Shown here: positions 1-10,456 of the stretch, piece after piece
Layout of the letters: every line of letters starts with the position of its first letter
How positions within the stretch are numbered: position 1 is the first letter of the stretch
Assembly: GCA_018105865.1 (NCBI GenBank)
Contig: CM030840.1
Span: 8,376,006-8,440,005, forward strand
Length of the DNA: 64,000 nt
DNA from: Metaphire vulgaris
Lineage: Eukaryota > Annelida > Clitellata > Crassiclitellata > Megascolecidae
Reading direction: 5' to 3'
The notes under the pieces: model-generated
Database searches by the model: none
What the model saw: only the letters and a program-made list of their open reading frames with translations
What the model was told of the DNA's origin: nothing
Position numbers and translations under genes: made by a program

Positions 1-221
1 TTTAGAATAAGATTAAAAGCCCACCATTTTGACATGGCTTATCCACCATAGACTGTCACATGGTCGTCTGGCATGATATTCTGGATTTTGACTTGGATCT
101 TGAATGATTTTGATTTGGTGTTCCATCAGCTGATGGTTCCATGCATTATGAATACACAATTTGAGCAGTGCTTGAGTGCAGAGCTTGAGAATGCTGTATC
201 ATTTTGGGGTGGAAGCATTAT
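1..221. other. PRODH intron, no recognised feature
   Basis: No exon-like reading frame or known repeat was recognised here. By gene order it should be intron upstream of the first PRODH exon seen in this window. Confidence 0.4.
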
Positions 222-415
222 TATTATTATTATTACATAGATAATTTATGAAACGCTATAGCATAGCTAAGGCTAAAGTCAAGAGTGTTTTACATCAACA
301 ATTCATCGGTTTGTACAGAAGGATGGTCCTAAATTTTCCGGTAACTGTTCATAGGAGACTCGGAAAAGATGTGTCTTAAGAGCGGTCAAGAACCTACATA
401 CCTACTATCATACCT
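222..415 (-). mobile_element. 3-prime end of CR1-like LINE (family A), reversed
   Basis: An ATT array (222-236) is followed by sequence resembling the antisense 3-prime UTR of the larger family A LINE near 21430-21530, including 'AAAGTCAAGAGTG' and 'GTGTCTTAAG'. Only the tail and about 180 bases remain. It lies next to a plus-strand family A end at 449, with tails pointing outward. Confidence 0.65.
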
Positions 416-448
416 ACAAGCATACCTACTACCATATATACTGCACGA

Positions 449-918
449 GTGGTCTTCGGTTGTCGCTGGAATGACCACATCACGCCACTGCTGAGAGATC
501 GCCTCCACTGGTTACGCGTTCAACAGCGTATTGTTTACAAGCGTTGTTGGCTCACTTTCCGAGCCCTTTATGACCCACACTGTCCAGAATATCTGAGTGC
601 GCTGGTGCAGCGAACGACGTCAAATGAGTCGAGAATGAAGCTTCGGTCGAGTCGTCGAGTCCTACTGCTTGTCCCTCCTCCGTCAAAGACCTCCAAGTTT
701 GGAGAAAGGTCATTCTCCAAAGGGAATCCGTTACTTTGGAATTCGTTACCTGATGTTGTGTCGGAAGCTGTCTCTGCGGAATCCTTTCTTAGGAACTTAA
801 AAACACACTTATTTAATATCGGATTTTATTGATAGAATTTATGTCAAAGCGCTTTTGTCGTAGGCCTTAGCCTTGTTTACTGCGCTGGAGAAATTGTCTA
901 GAAATAATAATAATAATA
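449..918 (+). mobile_element. 5-prime-truncated CR1-like LINE (family A), RT C-terminus
   Basis: The reading frame at 449-832 gives the C-terminal part of a CR1-superfamily reverse transcriptase. It contains 'HITPLLRDRLHWLRV', 'CWLTFRALYDP' and the usual ending around 'NPLLWNSLP' and 'LKTHLFN', and stops at 832. A short 3-prime UTR and an AAT-repeat tail (903-918) follow, as in CR1/L2-type insertions. No RT catalytic motif is present, so it is a dead fragment. Close relatives lie at 21430-24540, 50505-51625 and 63620-63933. A LINE rather than a host gene is certain; the exact clade (CR1 or L2-like) is less so. Confidence 0.85.
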
Positions 919-1132
919 ATATAACCTCAAAGAAGGTTGACTTGCTTTTCTATTGTTTTTAATGGTTTGTTGTGCAACAGTAGAAATGATTGTTTACTAG
1001 TCCTTTGCAAATTACAACAGCAGTGGCAATATCAGCAGCAACAAATTTAGGTGATTCTTAAGTGCATGCTATTGGAGTGATTCATATCATGTTTTTGTTC
1101 TTGAATAACGAGTTTAATTCTGTGTATTGCAG

Positions 1133-1197
1133 GTGCCACTAATGCAACAGGCTTTGCTGCTGTCAAATTGACTGCGCTTGGACGACCTCAACTTTTG
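1133..1197 (+). CDS. PRODH: Proline dehydrogenase, internal exon (first in window)
   Basis: Proline dehydrogenase is the FAD-dependent inner-mitochondrial-membrane enzyme that oxidises L-proline to pyrroline-5-carboxylate. The exon follows 'TGTATTGCAG' and ends before 'GTGAGC'. Two bases complete a split codon, then it reads an ATG-less internal segment with 'GFAAVKLTALGRPQLL', the strongly conserved PRODH segment with 'AAIKLTALGRPQ' in animals. It ends on a codon boundary and joins in phase to the exon at 16674, giving LTALGRPQLL followed by LQLSEVL, as in known PRODH proteins. The start codon, mitochondrial targeting peptide and upstream exons lie left of the window. The similarity is recognised from memory of the family, not from a search. 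Confidence 0.9.
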
Positions 1198-1619
1198 GTG
1201 AGCAGAACCAATTTATGAAGAATGCGATGAATTCTGAACTCTGATAATCTCTTGCTTTAATCATTGCAAAAACAGCCAGATGCAGCTCATCACTACTATT
1301 TCTAAGAGTTCCCTGTCCAATGAAGGATTTCATGATTGGTCTATTGGTTTGCAAAGTATTGCGCCCAATCAATCTTCCTATCTTTTCTCCGTTCTCGAAT
1401 TTGAAGGCTCTTGGACTAGCATATAATCATGTTTAAGTCATCAAATTTATGCCTTAAAATTCATGTTAAAACACTGAGTTGACTTACTCTATATACTCAT
1501 GGATAAGTCAAAAAATTTGTCTTAAAATTTGCTTTAACGTCAGGTTGACTTATCTGCAAGTCTGTGCAATTTTCCTATGAGTTTTTATAAATTAACACAT
1601 TGCCTAATGCATTACAACA
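1198..1619. repeat. PRODH intron with degenerate 'TAAGTCA' repeats
   Basis: From about 1415 to 1560 several copies of TTTAAGTCA and GGATAAGTCA occur, with inverted GTTGACTTA. They resemble the subterminal words of the pogo-type elements elsewhere in the window (for example 4360-4415 and 12170-12230). No intact ends were found, so this is probably an old remnant. The rest of the stretch is featureless. Confidence 0.4.
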
Positions 1620-2276
1620 TTAGCCCCTTTACCGGGGATTAAATTTTTAGGCGCCATCACCGTACCGGGCAGTTACTTTTGGAAAAAACGTTCTTCCAAA
1701 ATGAAAACTGTAATTTTTTTGAATTTGCAATATCTCAGGCTATATAAGAGCTAAGAAAATGAGGTATACGCCATTGTTTAGCCTTTTTACTCCTCTTTCT
1801 AGCCATCCGTGCAAAACAAAGAAATTTGGGGGTAGGGTCCACTCTACAGGCTAAAATAGCACCCCTTCTCAAAAAATTTTCAAAGCTCCGTAGCCAAAAA
1901 GTTTCAGTGGTAACCCCAATCGGGTGAGCAGCAAAGTTTTAGGGGAATGTCAGTGGAACAAAATAAACCAATAAGTTTGGAAATTGGTCAGCATTTGGTC
2001 AAGATACATCAAGTCTAACCCAGCAAGTCATTTTATTCAAGCGATTTTCTACAAGCGCAGGCCAAGGTTTGACCTCTCGGTCAAAAGAATATATATTTCC
2101 TAGCACAATAGAGCTGAATTAGGTAAAAACAGGTGTCATCTAGCAAATAGATAAATACTAAAGCGATTTATAGCATAAGACGAGTCTCTCTCGTTGCACA
2201 CAATACAGGAACGGCTACGAAATTGACATGACGAGTTGCGTTCATCGCGCACGGTAGAGGGGTTAAGCCATGTTGT
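1620..2276 (+). mobile_element. piggyBac-type MITE, copy 1 (diverged)
   Basis: It begins with 'GCCCCTTTACCGGGG' and ends in 'GGTAGAGGGGTTAA' at 2273-2276; the left TTAA has decayed to TTAG. The body shares 'ATTTGCAATATCTCAGGCTATAT', 'CCATCCGTGC' and 'GGGGTAGGGTCCACTCTACA' with the copies at 6850, 19736, 22998 and 53318. It carries no coding sequence. Confidence 0.75.
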
Positions 2277-3071
2277 GTCTATTTAAAGATGTGTCAGTCA
2301 AAAGACTGTGGACGTCTGGCTCCTCCTTTCTTAACTAGTTTCCTTTGGTCTATCAATTAGTGATATATGCCAGCATAAGTTGCAAAACTATTGGTGACTA
2401 GTGCTTTTGCCCATAAAACATTACAGGCTTTGACCAGGACCACCCAGGTTGATTTTGGAAACTCCCGCTTCAACCCAGTTTCATTGCCACCTGTCCAGCT
2501 CTAGGCAACAGTCATGTCACAATGCATTCTGGTCTAGTCAACAGTCATGTCGTAATGCATTTTGGTCTAGTCAGTAATCGGCCAGGCTGTCCAGATGAGT
2601 CATGATGCCCCACGCTGTCCTCGCAATGCATTATTGGTTATAGCATTGTTGATGATCTGTTTGTGATTGGAAACTGCATGAAAAAGCTTGATCGTCATAT
2701 CTGGTGTTGCTAAATCTTCTTGCACACCAAAATTCGCTTATACAAAACATACATTTTACCACTGCTTTCTCTGGATGCGAGACGTGGACATACAAGGAAA
2801 CAGATACCTTCGACCATTGATGTTTATGGAAATCTTACGTATCCCAGGACCACCTATTCATACACTGGGCTCTCTATTAGGCCATAGTTCAGACAGGTAC
2901 ATGAGTGCCCACAGACATTTTTTCCAGGAGGGCAAAACACATTTTAACACAATGGTCACAGTTGATATTTTAGCAAGGTTTTCAAATTTCAATGTGAAAT
3001 ATTGGTATTTGCATTTTCCAGAGGGGCAAGTGCCCCCTCTTGCCCTAATGTGCAGGCATCTATGGACAGGT
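2277..3071. repeat. Interspersed repeat, inverted partner near 15370-15870
   Basis: This stretch has no gene. Its segment at about 2640-2790 ('TTGTGATTGGAAACT', 'TGTTGCTAAATCTTCTTGCACACCAAAATTCGC') matches, in reverse complement and with divergence, 15370-15500. The part around 2400-2560 matches 15700-15860. I take both as diverged copies of one unclassified repeat. 'ATGCATT..TGGTCTAGTCA' is duplicated at 2521-2580. Confidence 0.5.
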
Positions 3072-3079
3072 ATGACTAA

Positions 3080-4001
3080 CAGTGATATATTACTGAACTG
3101 AAATAGAAATTAAAAGTAAAATTATTTGCATTCAGTTCAGTAAAACTGAAATAGGAAGTAAAATATAGGTTTGAACTGAAATAGAAAGTAGAAGTAAAAT
3201 AAGGATGCCAAAAATGAATTAAAAGTAAAAGTAGTAATTATTTGGTGAAGTAAAATTGTTAAAATGTTCTCCCATTTTATTTTTAATTTATGTTCATGCC
3301 TGACTGTTGTTTAGGCAGAGCGTACTGTTTGTACTTCTGCCGCCTTTCGGTTTATTCTTACAAACATCATTCATTTCAACTCTCGAGTGTCTAAATAGAA
3401 AAGTATGAGTTTATCTAGACAGTTTGCTGGTAGAAAAAGGGAGAGTGATACTGTATTTGGCAATTTTTCTTAATGAAACAGGCTCACAAAAAGTCTTGAG
3501 ATGCATGTCTTCATGAAGCTCAACAGAAGCATTGCGTATTTAATCATTTCCAGTTGATTGCAGACTTGCAGTCATTGCACTCATATTTTGAATTTGTTCC
3601 TGTCTGACAGTGACAGCTTAGGTATTACACTAAATGTTTCTGTGCATGCAATGGCAAGTGGCAGTCGTTCATATTCGTTATATGTTGCACTGTATATTAA
3701 TGCTGTGCATGCAGCATACTAGCCCAATGACTGACTGTTACTGCTGTTAAATGAAATAAAAGTGGAAACCGGGACGGTATGATATATATAAAACTGTAAT
3801 TAAAAGTAAAAATAAAAGTGAAAGTAATTTTATTTTGGAAAAGTAAAAGTAAAATTAACAATTATTTACAAAGTCAAATTAGAACTGAAATAGAAATTAA
3901 ATGACATTAAAAACTGTAATTGAAAGTGAAAGTCAAATAAGGAAGCCAAAACTAAATTAAAAGTAAAAGTAGTAATTATTTTTCGAAGTAAAATATCACT
4001 G
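3080..4001. mobile_element. Non-autonomous hAT-type transposon
   Basis: It is flanked by a perfect 8-bp direct repeat ATGACTAA (3072-3079 and 4002-4009), the hAT target-site length. The ends are CAGTGATAT and ATATCACTG, an inverted repeat. Both arms are built from the word AAAGTAAAA, with 'TGAAATAGAAA' on the left and the same words on the right. I found no transposase reading frame, so it depends on a partner element. Confidence 0.85.
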
Positions 4002-4009
4002 ATGACTAA

Positions 4010-4426
4010 TGCTCACGTCCACTCAGGCAAGGCTGAGTCGTCCACTCAGGCAAGGCTGAGTCGGCATCGCAGAGTGATTAAGGCGTACCTTGGCCAGGTC
4101 CCTGCACTGGCCATTTCTCTTGCACCGCACGGCCAACCATGAAGCACTTGGACTTGGTGAACAACAAATACCTCCACCCATTGACCTTTGGCCTGCAAAC
4201 AACTTCGAGACATCAGGTTTGGGAAAAGATCAGCAGTCTGTTGACCCAATTTCAGTGTAGGTTAGGCATAATTATGCAATTCAGAAATCTGTAGGCTCCT
4301 AAAAGTTTGTTGTCAACTTTTACACCGGTTATAGCAAAGTTGCTTAATTTTTTTGACCTAAAAACAGGGTTGACCTATCTATGAGATTGGCCTATTTGCC
4401 AGTATATATGGTAATCCAACAGCATC
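4010..4426. repeat. Interspersed repeat, inverted partner at 12170-12500
   Basis: The segment with 'GGCCTGCAAACAACTT', 'TTGACCCAATTTCA' and 'TAATTATGCAATTCA' matches 12290-12450 in the reverse orientation. The right edge, around 'AGTATATATGG' at 4400, carries the 'TATAAGTC'-like ends seen in pogo-type elements. 'GTCCACTCAGGCAAGGCTGA' is tandemly duplicated at 4018-4061. No gene is present. Confidence 0.5.
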
Positions 4427-4434
4427 CTCTTTAG

Positions 4435-5544
4435 CAGGGTGGATATAAATCGCGATTTTTTTAATAAAAATCAAAAAATCCGATTTTTTTGATTAAAATC
4501 TGATGTTTTTGATTTAAATCGGACATCATGCTTAATATTAAATTTGACTTAAATTCTTTTTGTGTTGGTCAAAATTTCAATGTATTATATTAGTACTACA
4601 ACTGTAATTGTGTAAACAATCTAGCAGGCCTGCCATCTAACAAGGCTTAGATGTTCAATAGTAATTATTGCACCATAAAACAACACGACAATAGAATCAC
4701 ATGAAACATAAAAGTACTACATCACTAGATTCACTACTGCCACTGTACTGCACATTATAAGTCATCAATTTGACAACAAAGTTGGTTGCAGAATGCAGAC
4801 AATTAATACTAATACTATATAATACTGTTAAAAAATAAAAATAGAATGTGTATGATGTCATCATAGGAATTAATCCGAATCATTCAAATTACTGTGTTCA
4901 TTCATGCATTAAAGCATATCGTTACATCACTACTACTACATTAATACTACATGTTATTACAGCTGTAAGTCAACAATCTGACACCAAAGTTGCTGACAGA
5001 CATCTAACCCTTATACTGTTTTCGACTTTTCGTATAATACTGTAAAATATTAAAAGATGTCAGTCAACTGTTTATGATGTCAGCATGGGAATCATTCGAC
5101 AATCAGTTATTGTCATCATAGCCATCATCATGTTCATCAATATCCAATGGCTTTCTGTTCAGCAGCTTGAAGAGAAACACCAGTTTTGCGGCTTTTTCAA
5201 TTCCAAGATGATTTCGAAGTTTAGAATGAACCAACCCAAAAGATGAAAACACTCTGAATGAATGCAAAACCCACAATACAAAAGTGAATGATTATAAAGA
5301 AATAGTTAGTATAATAATGTACTACTACACCTAGTGAAAGAATAATGAGTTATGAAAATGACAGGACGTCACAGGAGGAAAATATCTAGCACAATAAATT
5401 TATGTACAATTAAATTTTGTTATTTTAATACTTTTTTACTTAAACCATGATTTAAATCATGATTTTTATTGTTGATTTAAATCACGATTTAAATCGATTT
5501 AAATCGTTGATTTTAATCATTTGATTTAAATCAAATCCACCCTG
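4435..5544 (-). mobile_element. Deleted hAT element with AAATCGATTTAAAT arms
   Basis: It has a perfect 8-bp target-site duplication CTCTTTAG (4427-4434 and 5545-5552). Terminal inverted repeats are CAGGGTGGAT and ATCCACCCTG. The arms are made of the word 'ATTTAAATCGATTT' and variants. The interior keeps the last transposase exon on the minus strand (5103-5253). It is therefore an internally deleted hAT rather than a pure MITE. Confidence 0.9.
5103..5253 (-). pseudogene. hAT transposase C-terminal exon remnant
   Basis: Read on the minus strand, an open segment ending in a TGA at 5103-5105 contains 'FSSFGLVHSKLRNHLGIEKA' and then 'KLVFLFKLLNRK'. This is the C-terminal hAT dimerisation region, usually of the form V/F-S-x-x-G-x-x-x-S-K-x-R-N-x-L. 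It is preceded by 'TGCATTCATTCAG', a plausible 3-prime splice site. An acidic tail (DEHDDGYDDNN) ends the protein. The BED finger and the catalytic core are missing from this element, so it cannot encode an active enzyme. Confidence 0.75.
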
Positions 5545-5796
5545 CTCTTTAGTCTGTATTTTGTCTTTTTTCTTGCTGTATTCTCCTTTCAACACATGTC
5601 TGATCCAGTTCCTCTAGCTTTTCCTGAGGTGTTAATCAGTGATCTCTGTTTTCCCACCATCTGTGGTGCCTCCTCATTTGATTTCTTGTCTGTCCACTCA
5701 GTGCCAGACTTAGATGATGAGGCCCTAAGCTACACAAAGTTCAGAGGCCCGCTTCCATTATAAATTACATCAGCTGGTAACAGAACAATTAAAGAT

Positions 5797-6485
5797 TTAA
5801 CCCACTACAGGGGTTCGACGTCTTAAAACGTCCCCCGGAAATCATATGCGAACGGGGTCCGACGTTTTAAAACGTCGCGCAACTGTTTTGCTCTTCCACC
5901 ACGGTGTTCGCCATTTAAAAACGTTTTCTTGATTTGATTTGATTTCCTTTTTGGCACGGATGGATGGTAAGTACAATAAAAATGCTAAACAATGATGCAA
6001 ACCACATCTTTGTAGCTTCTACAATAGCCTGCAGATTTCAAGATTCTCGCAAAAAATTTCACTTCTCCGAGCAACGGGTGCCTGGTGTAGAAACACCATA
6101 ACTCCCCCAAATTGGGTCCCATCTTCAAAATTTTTGAACTAATCTGTTCCAAAGACACCCACCTACAACTTTGCCGCTGAACCTAGGGGGTCACCGCTGA
6201 AAAAATTTTTTATTGACCTTTGAACGTATTTTTTGGAAGGGGGTCATATTTTGGTCTGTAGGGTGGGCCCAACCCCCGAAATTTCTTCTTTGGCACGGAT
6301 GGATGGTAAGTACAATAAAAATGCTAAACAATGATGCAAACCACATCTTTGTAGCTTCTATATAGCCTGAAATATAGTAAGTTTAAAAAGTACATGTTCA
6401 CAGTTCAAACAAACGCTTTCTTCCAAAATTAGTTACCAAAATTGGTAACGTCTTGTAAAAATGAATTCCCCCTTTGACGGGTTAA
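5797..6485 (-). mobile_element. piggyBac-type MITE, copy 2 (reversed)
   Basis: It is bounded by TTAA at 5797-5800 and 6482-6485. Reading inward, the ends are CCCACTACAGGGG and CCCGTCAAAGGGG. The body holds the family markers (GGCACGGATGGATGG, AGCCTGAAATAT, reverse of CCATCCGTGCC) in the opposite orientation to the neighbour at 6850. The segment with TTGGCACGGATGGATGG is duplicated inside the element (about 5950 and 6290). It is non-coding. The 364 bp to 6849 hold only a TA run (6500-6520) and nothing else recognised. Confidence 0.85.
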
Positions 6486-6849
6486 TAGCAATTGTCAAAT
6501 ATATATATATATATATATACCTTTGAAACAATTATATGGAAATTATTTTAAAATTACAATCAATGTGTTTACATAATCACAGCAAAATTGTTATTATATA
6601 ATTCTCTAAAAGGCTCTAAGTCAAAACTTGAAACAGTTTCTTTCTTGATTTTTCAAAAGCAAAATCATTTATTATGCCATCAAATGATATGCTTATTGCT
6701 TTCTATACGCATGATGTGCAGACAATGCTAGAAAATAAAAGTCTTTAGGGTCCTAAAAGATTACCAACATGAAAAAGTCAGAAAAACAATGTTTACAATT
6801 TCTGTTATATTATATAGCCATGTGCTTAGATTTCAAATCATTTAAGCAT

Positions 6850-7841
6850 TTAACCAGTTAAAGGGGGAATTAATTTTTACAAGACAATTTTGGGTTACCA
6901 AAAAGCGTTTGTTTGAGGTAATTAATTTTTTAATATATTTCAGGCTATAAAAGCTACAAAGAAAAGATTGTTTTGAGCATTTTTAATGAACATCCATCCG
7001 TACTTTTAAAATATGACCTTCCAATAAGTATTTTTCAGGCTATATAGAAGATGTGTGTCTTTGGAACAAAGATGATGGTTTGCATCATTGTTTAGCATTT
7101 TAATGTAAATCTTGAAATCTGAAACATCCATCCAGGCTGCCCAAAAATTTAGGGGTTGGGCCCATCCGTGCTTTTTGGGGTTGGGCCAAAGGCCAAAATA
7201 TGACCTTCCAAAAATAAGTTCAAAGGTCAATAAAAAAAATTTCAGTGGTGACCCCCCTAGGTTCAGCAGCAAAGTTGTAGATGTGTGTCTTTGGAACAGA
7301 TTAGTTCAAAAATTTTGAAGATGGGACCCAATTTGGGGGAGTTATGATGTTTCTACACCAGGCACCCGTTGCTCGGAGAAGTGAAATTTTTTGCGAGAAT
7401 CTTGAAATCTGAAACACCTTACCTTGCAGGCTATATAGAAGCTACAAAGATGTGGTTTGCATCATTGTTTAGCATTTTATTGTACTTACCATCCATCCGT
7501 GCCAAAAAAAATTTCAGGAGTTGGGCCCACTCTACAGGCCAAAATATGACCCCTCCCAAAAAATAAGTTCAAAGGTCAATAAAAAATATTTTCAGTGGTG
7601 ACCCTTCTAGGTTCAGCGGCAAAGTTGTAGGTGGGTGTCTTTGGAACAGATTAGTTCAAAAATTTTGAAGATCGGGCCCAATTTATGGGAGTTATGATGT
7701 TTCTACACGAGGCACCCGTTTTTAAACGGCGAACACTGGTGGAAGAGCAAAACAGTTGCGCGACGTTTTAAAACGTTGAACCCCGTTCGCATATGATTTT
7801 CGGGCGACGTTTATAAACGTCGAACCCTGGTAACGGGTTAA
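6850..7841 (+). mobile_element. piggyBac-type MITE, copy 3, internally duplicated
   Basis: It has TTAA at both ends (6850-6853, 7838-7841). The body is longer than the 567-bp copy at 22998 because the central block (from 'CAGGCTATATAGAAG' to 'TTGGGGGAGTTATGATG') is repeated. It lies head-to-head with copy 2. Small open frames inside it are shadows and match nothing. Confidence 0.85.
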
Positions 7842-8264
7842 TTTGACCATAATAATATTGAATGGGCCCATTGTCCATTGTACACAATAACTTACAGGAT
7901 GTTTAAAGAAACAAACGTCTTTTCCAGGAAACTGAAAGAGACACAAACCATCGAGCAGTTTAGTGAGTTTACAGTTATTTAGGATGAATTATTAACAAAA
8001 TTTGTACGGCGTTGACAATCGGAACTCGAAAGCGTACCTTAGATATTAGTAGAATAACAAAACTTAGTTTATTTATATAGCTTGTGACTTTTAGATTATA
8101 ATAACAGTGGTTCTCACACAGGGCAGTTCTTACTGAACCACTTTAAACCTTGTTATATTATGTTAATTATATTATTATAATAAAAATGCGAATTATTGCA
8201 TATGATACAGATGTAATTAGATTTAGTCTTTAGAGGTTGATAATATCATAAATGGCCACTATTG
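7842..8264. other. Intron, nothing recognised
   Basis: No ORF, known repeat or exon-like signal was recognised in this AT-rich stretch between two transposons. Confidence 0.4.
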
Positions 8265-8273
8265 CCCAAAATG

Positions 8274-8714
8274 GGTATCACAACAATTAATTCCGCGACA
8301 ACTCATCCCGCGACACTTAACCCCGCGACATTTAGTCCCGGACATATAAACCCGCGACAGATAATCCTGCGACACTAAAAACCACAACGCTTAATCTCTT
8401 GCCAAATGCTAATTGGCATTTTTAAAATCAAACAATCAATGTGAAAGTAACAATGGAAATCAGTAACAATGAAATATAAATGAGATTACCGGTATATTCT
8501 GCCTCTACTAACCGTCAATGTCGACTGTCTGTTACTTGTTACATATGACTATTATTCAGCTACCGATTTAGATATACAGTATATGAGTTTATGTATAGGT
8601 ACTCAAGGGATTAAGTGTCATGGGATTATCTGTCAGCAGGATTATCTGTCAGCGGGTTTATTTAACCGGGACTAAATGTTGTGGGGTTAAGTGTCGTGGG
8701 TTGTGTCATGGATT
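8274..8714. mobile_element. Foldback transposon FB-1 (word CGCGACACTTAACCC)
   Basis: A perfect 9-bp target-site duplication CCCAAAATG flanks it (8265-8273 and 8715-8723). The left arm starts GGTATCACAACAATT and continues as a degenerate tandem of 'CCGCGACAnTTAAnCC'. The right arm is its inverted complement ('GGGATTATCTGTCAGCAGG', 'GGGGTTAAGTGTCGTGG'). The central part, about 190 bp, carries no ORF. The first 15 bases equal one end of the element at 31802-37669. Confidence 0.88.
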
Positions 8715-8904
8715 CCCAAAATGACATGCAGTAAAGCAGGCTGGCTTCTATTCACTGAAATTATAGAAGTCCACTTGCAAATCTGGAATCAAAAAAGATA
8801 ATAAGATAATGATAAATATTGTTAACAGAATTTCTTTGAGGCCTCAGCAGATTGAGGCCCCGGCAGATTGTGAGGCCCTAAGCTGTAGCTTAACGGTATA
8901 TTTC

Positions 8905-9250
8905 AACCAAGTATGGTCCAATTTTCAAAATTTTTGATTTATTTTGTAACAAATACATTTCCCTACATCTTTGCCACTCATCAAACTTAGGTTACCATTG
9001 AATAATTTTAGGGTACTGTTTCAAGCAAGATAATGGACCCTCATCCCAACTTTTTACTTTTGCATGGATGGTCTGAAAGAGGAATAAAACTGCAAACATT
9101 GGTGTATGCCTCATCTTTTAGCTTTCAAAGAACCTGAACTATTACAAGTTGAGAAAAATCCAAAAATTATGTGAAAATATGCAAAAACCCTGGTTGTCAG
9201 GGTCTATTTCAAAAATATTTCCTGGTTATCAGGGACTTTTTCATTTGGGG
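8905..9250 (-). mobile_element. Strongly diverged piggyBac-type MITE
   Basis: 'TATGGTCCAATTTTCAAAATTTTTG', 'CATTTCCCTACATCTTTGCCACTCA' and 'TGCATGGATGG' match, in reverse, the ordered blocks of the intact copies at 19736 and 22998. The ends, CTGGTTATCAGGGA-like, are degraded and no TTAA pair is left. Confidence 0.55.
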
Positions 9251-9509
9251 TACCTGATCATTATAGGGCTAAGATGGGAAGGTGAGTGGCACAGAGTGAT
9301 CTCATAAAATTCAAACAGACAACGCAGACAATGTCATAAACAAATGCCTGGCATAAATCTGTCATTGCACAAAGATAGGAGATGTTTGCAACACTATCAG
9401 ATGCTGGAAGAACCAAAGATCCAAGAGCCATGATGCAATCAGGTGATTTCACAGAAAATGAGTGCCATAATGCAGTCATGTGATTTCACAGAAAATTAGC
9501 ACATTCTAG

Positions 9510-9683
9510 CAGAGATGTAGCAAGTACACAATGCTTCAAGTACAAGTACAAGTATCTGGCCTCCAAGTACAAGTACTTGCATTCCAAAAACTCTGAGTAC
9601 AAGTACAAGTACCTGGCCTCCAAGTACAAGTACAAGTACTAAAAATTTGTACTCGAGTACAAGTACCAAGTACTACATCTCTG
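9510..9683 (+). mobile_element. hAT-type MITE 'AAGTAC', copy 1
   Basis: Terminal inverted repeats are CAGAGATGTAG and CTACATCTCTG, with an interior of AAGTAC words ('CAAGTACAAGTACCTGGCC' style). The left flank CATTCTAG (9502-9509) does not recur at its own right end. It recurs at 12134-12141, right of the second copy. This copy gives the uninterrupted structure of the copy split by a LINE at 10457-12133. Confidence 0.85.
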
Positions 9684-9798
9684 CCAACCTGTCAGTGTGC
9701 TTTTTTTCCAAATGTTTCACGAAGTTAGATGTGATACCGCATTTTTCTGTTATAACTTTATTTGTACAAAATTTACATTTACCACTAAGACTATTTTT
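9684..9798 (-). pseudogene. BED-type zinc-finger exon (hAT transposase N-terminus)
   Basis: On the minus strand, after an acceptor-like 'ACAATTTTCAG', the frame reads 'KNSLSGKCKFCTNKV', then 'CGITSNFVKHLEKKHTDR'. CxxC followed by HLxxxH is the DNA-binding BED finger of hAT transposases and domesticated relatives. The frame runs on into the neighbouring MITE end and stops at its TAG. Further upstream on the same strand (10275-10318) an ATG opens a short acidic peptide, possibly a first exon. No catalytic domain lies nearby. It may be a remnant of a hAT element or a captured exon. Confidence 0.65.
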
Positions 9799-10456
9799 CT
9801 GAAAATTGTAGGCTAATCAGTAAATGCAAATTTAACCAACCGAGGCACTTTACACGCTTGTACACTCCATGCGTCCAGCATAAGCCTGTATGTTGAAGCC
9901 AGCTGTGGACGCCATATTTGTTAACTCGCAACATTGCGTTTGCGATAGGCGACATCCAAGGGTGATAGCATTCCAATCGAATAAGTTTCATTTAATTTAT
10001 AATGAAATAATTGAATAAAATAATCGTTGAACGTTTGCTGTAATCATCCCAGCGAGATTGAAAATTTTCGCAACTTTTGAATTTTTGAGCCCATTTTCAA
10101 ATCCGGGCTTTTCTGGGCTTTTTAAAAATGCAATCTGGGCTTTTTCCTATGTTTTGCATGAATAAATATGGCGGATAGGCTCCGCCCACACACCCATAGC
10201 TTCAGCCATTAAGCAAGCCTGCTTAGGCTCAGGCGCTCTCCTGGGTATCATTCCTCCGAGGTACACTCAGATGCTTCCTTGGATGCTTCATCATCAGCCA
10301 TGTTGTTCTTGTTCATGTTTGCCTGTGCCATAGAATATTTATTAAGCTAATTTCAATGTGCTGCCTGACCAGCGGACAGGACCATAGATTAAAGTCTATG
10401 GACAAGACCACATAATTCTTCAGCAACATAGCAGCTGCCTGTTTAATGCTTAGTGG
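9799..10456. other. DNA between two hAT MITEs
   Basis: It holds the possible first exon (minus strand, ATG near 10318) of the BED-finger gene fragment, and repeats of 'GGGCTTTT' near 10080-10150. No other feature was recognised. Confidence 0.4.

Noticed and set aside
2688..3101. A 137-aa plus-strand frame as a host gene
   Set aside because: No recognisable motif, and part of it falls in a repeat with an inverted copy near 15400.
8277..8705. Possible CRISPR-like array of spaced repeats
   Set aside because: Repeats are degenerate, inverted between the two halves and flanked by a target duplication in animal DNA.
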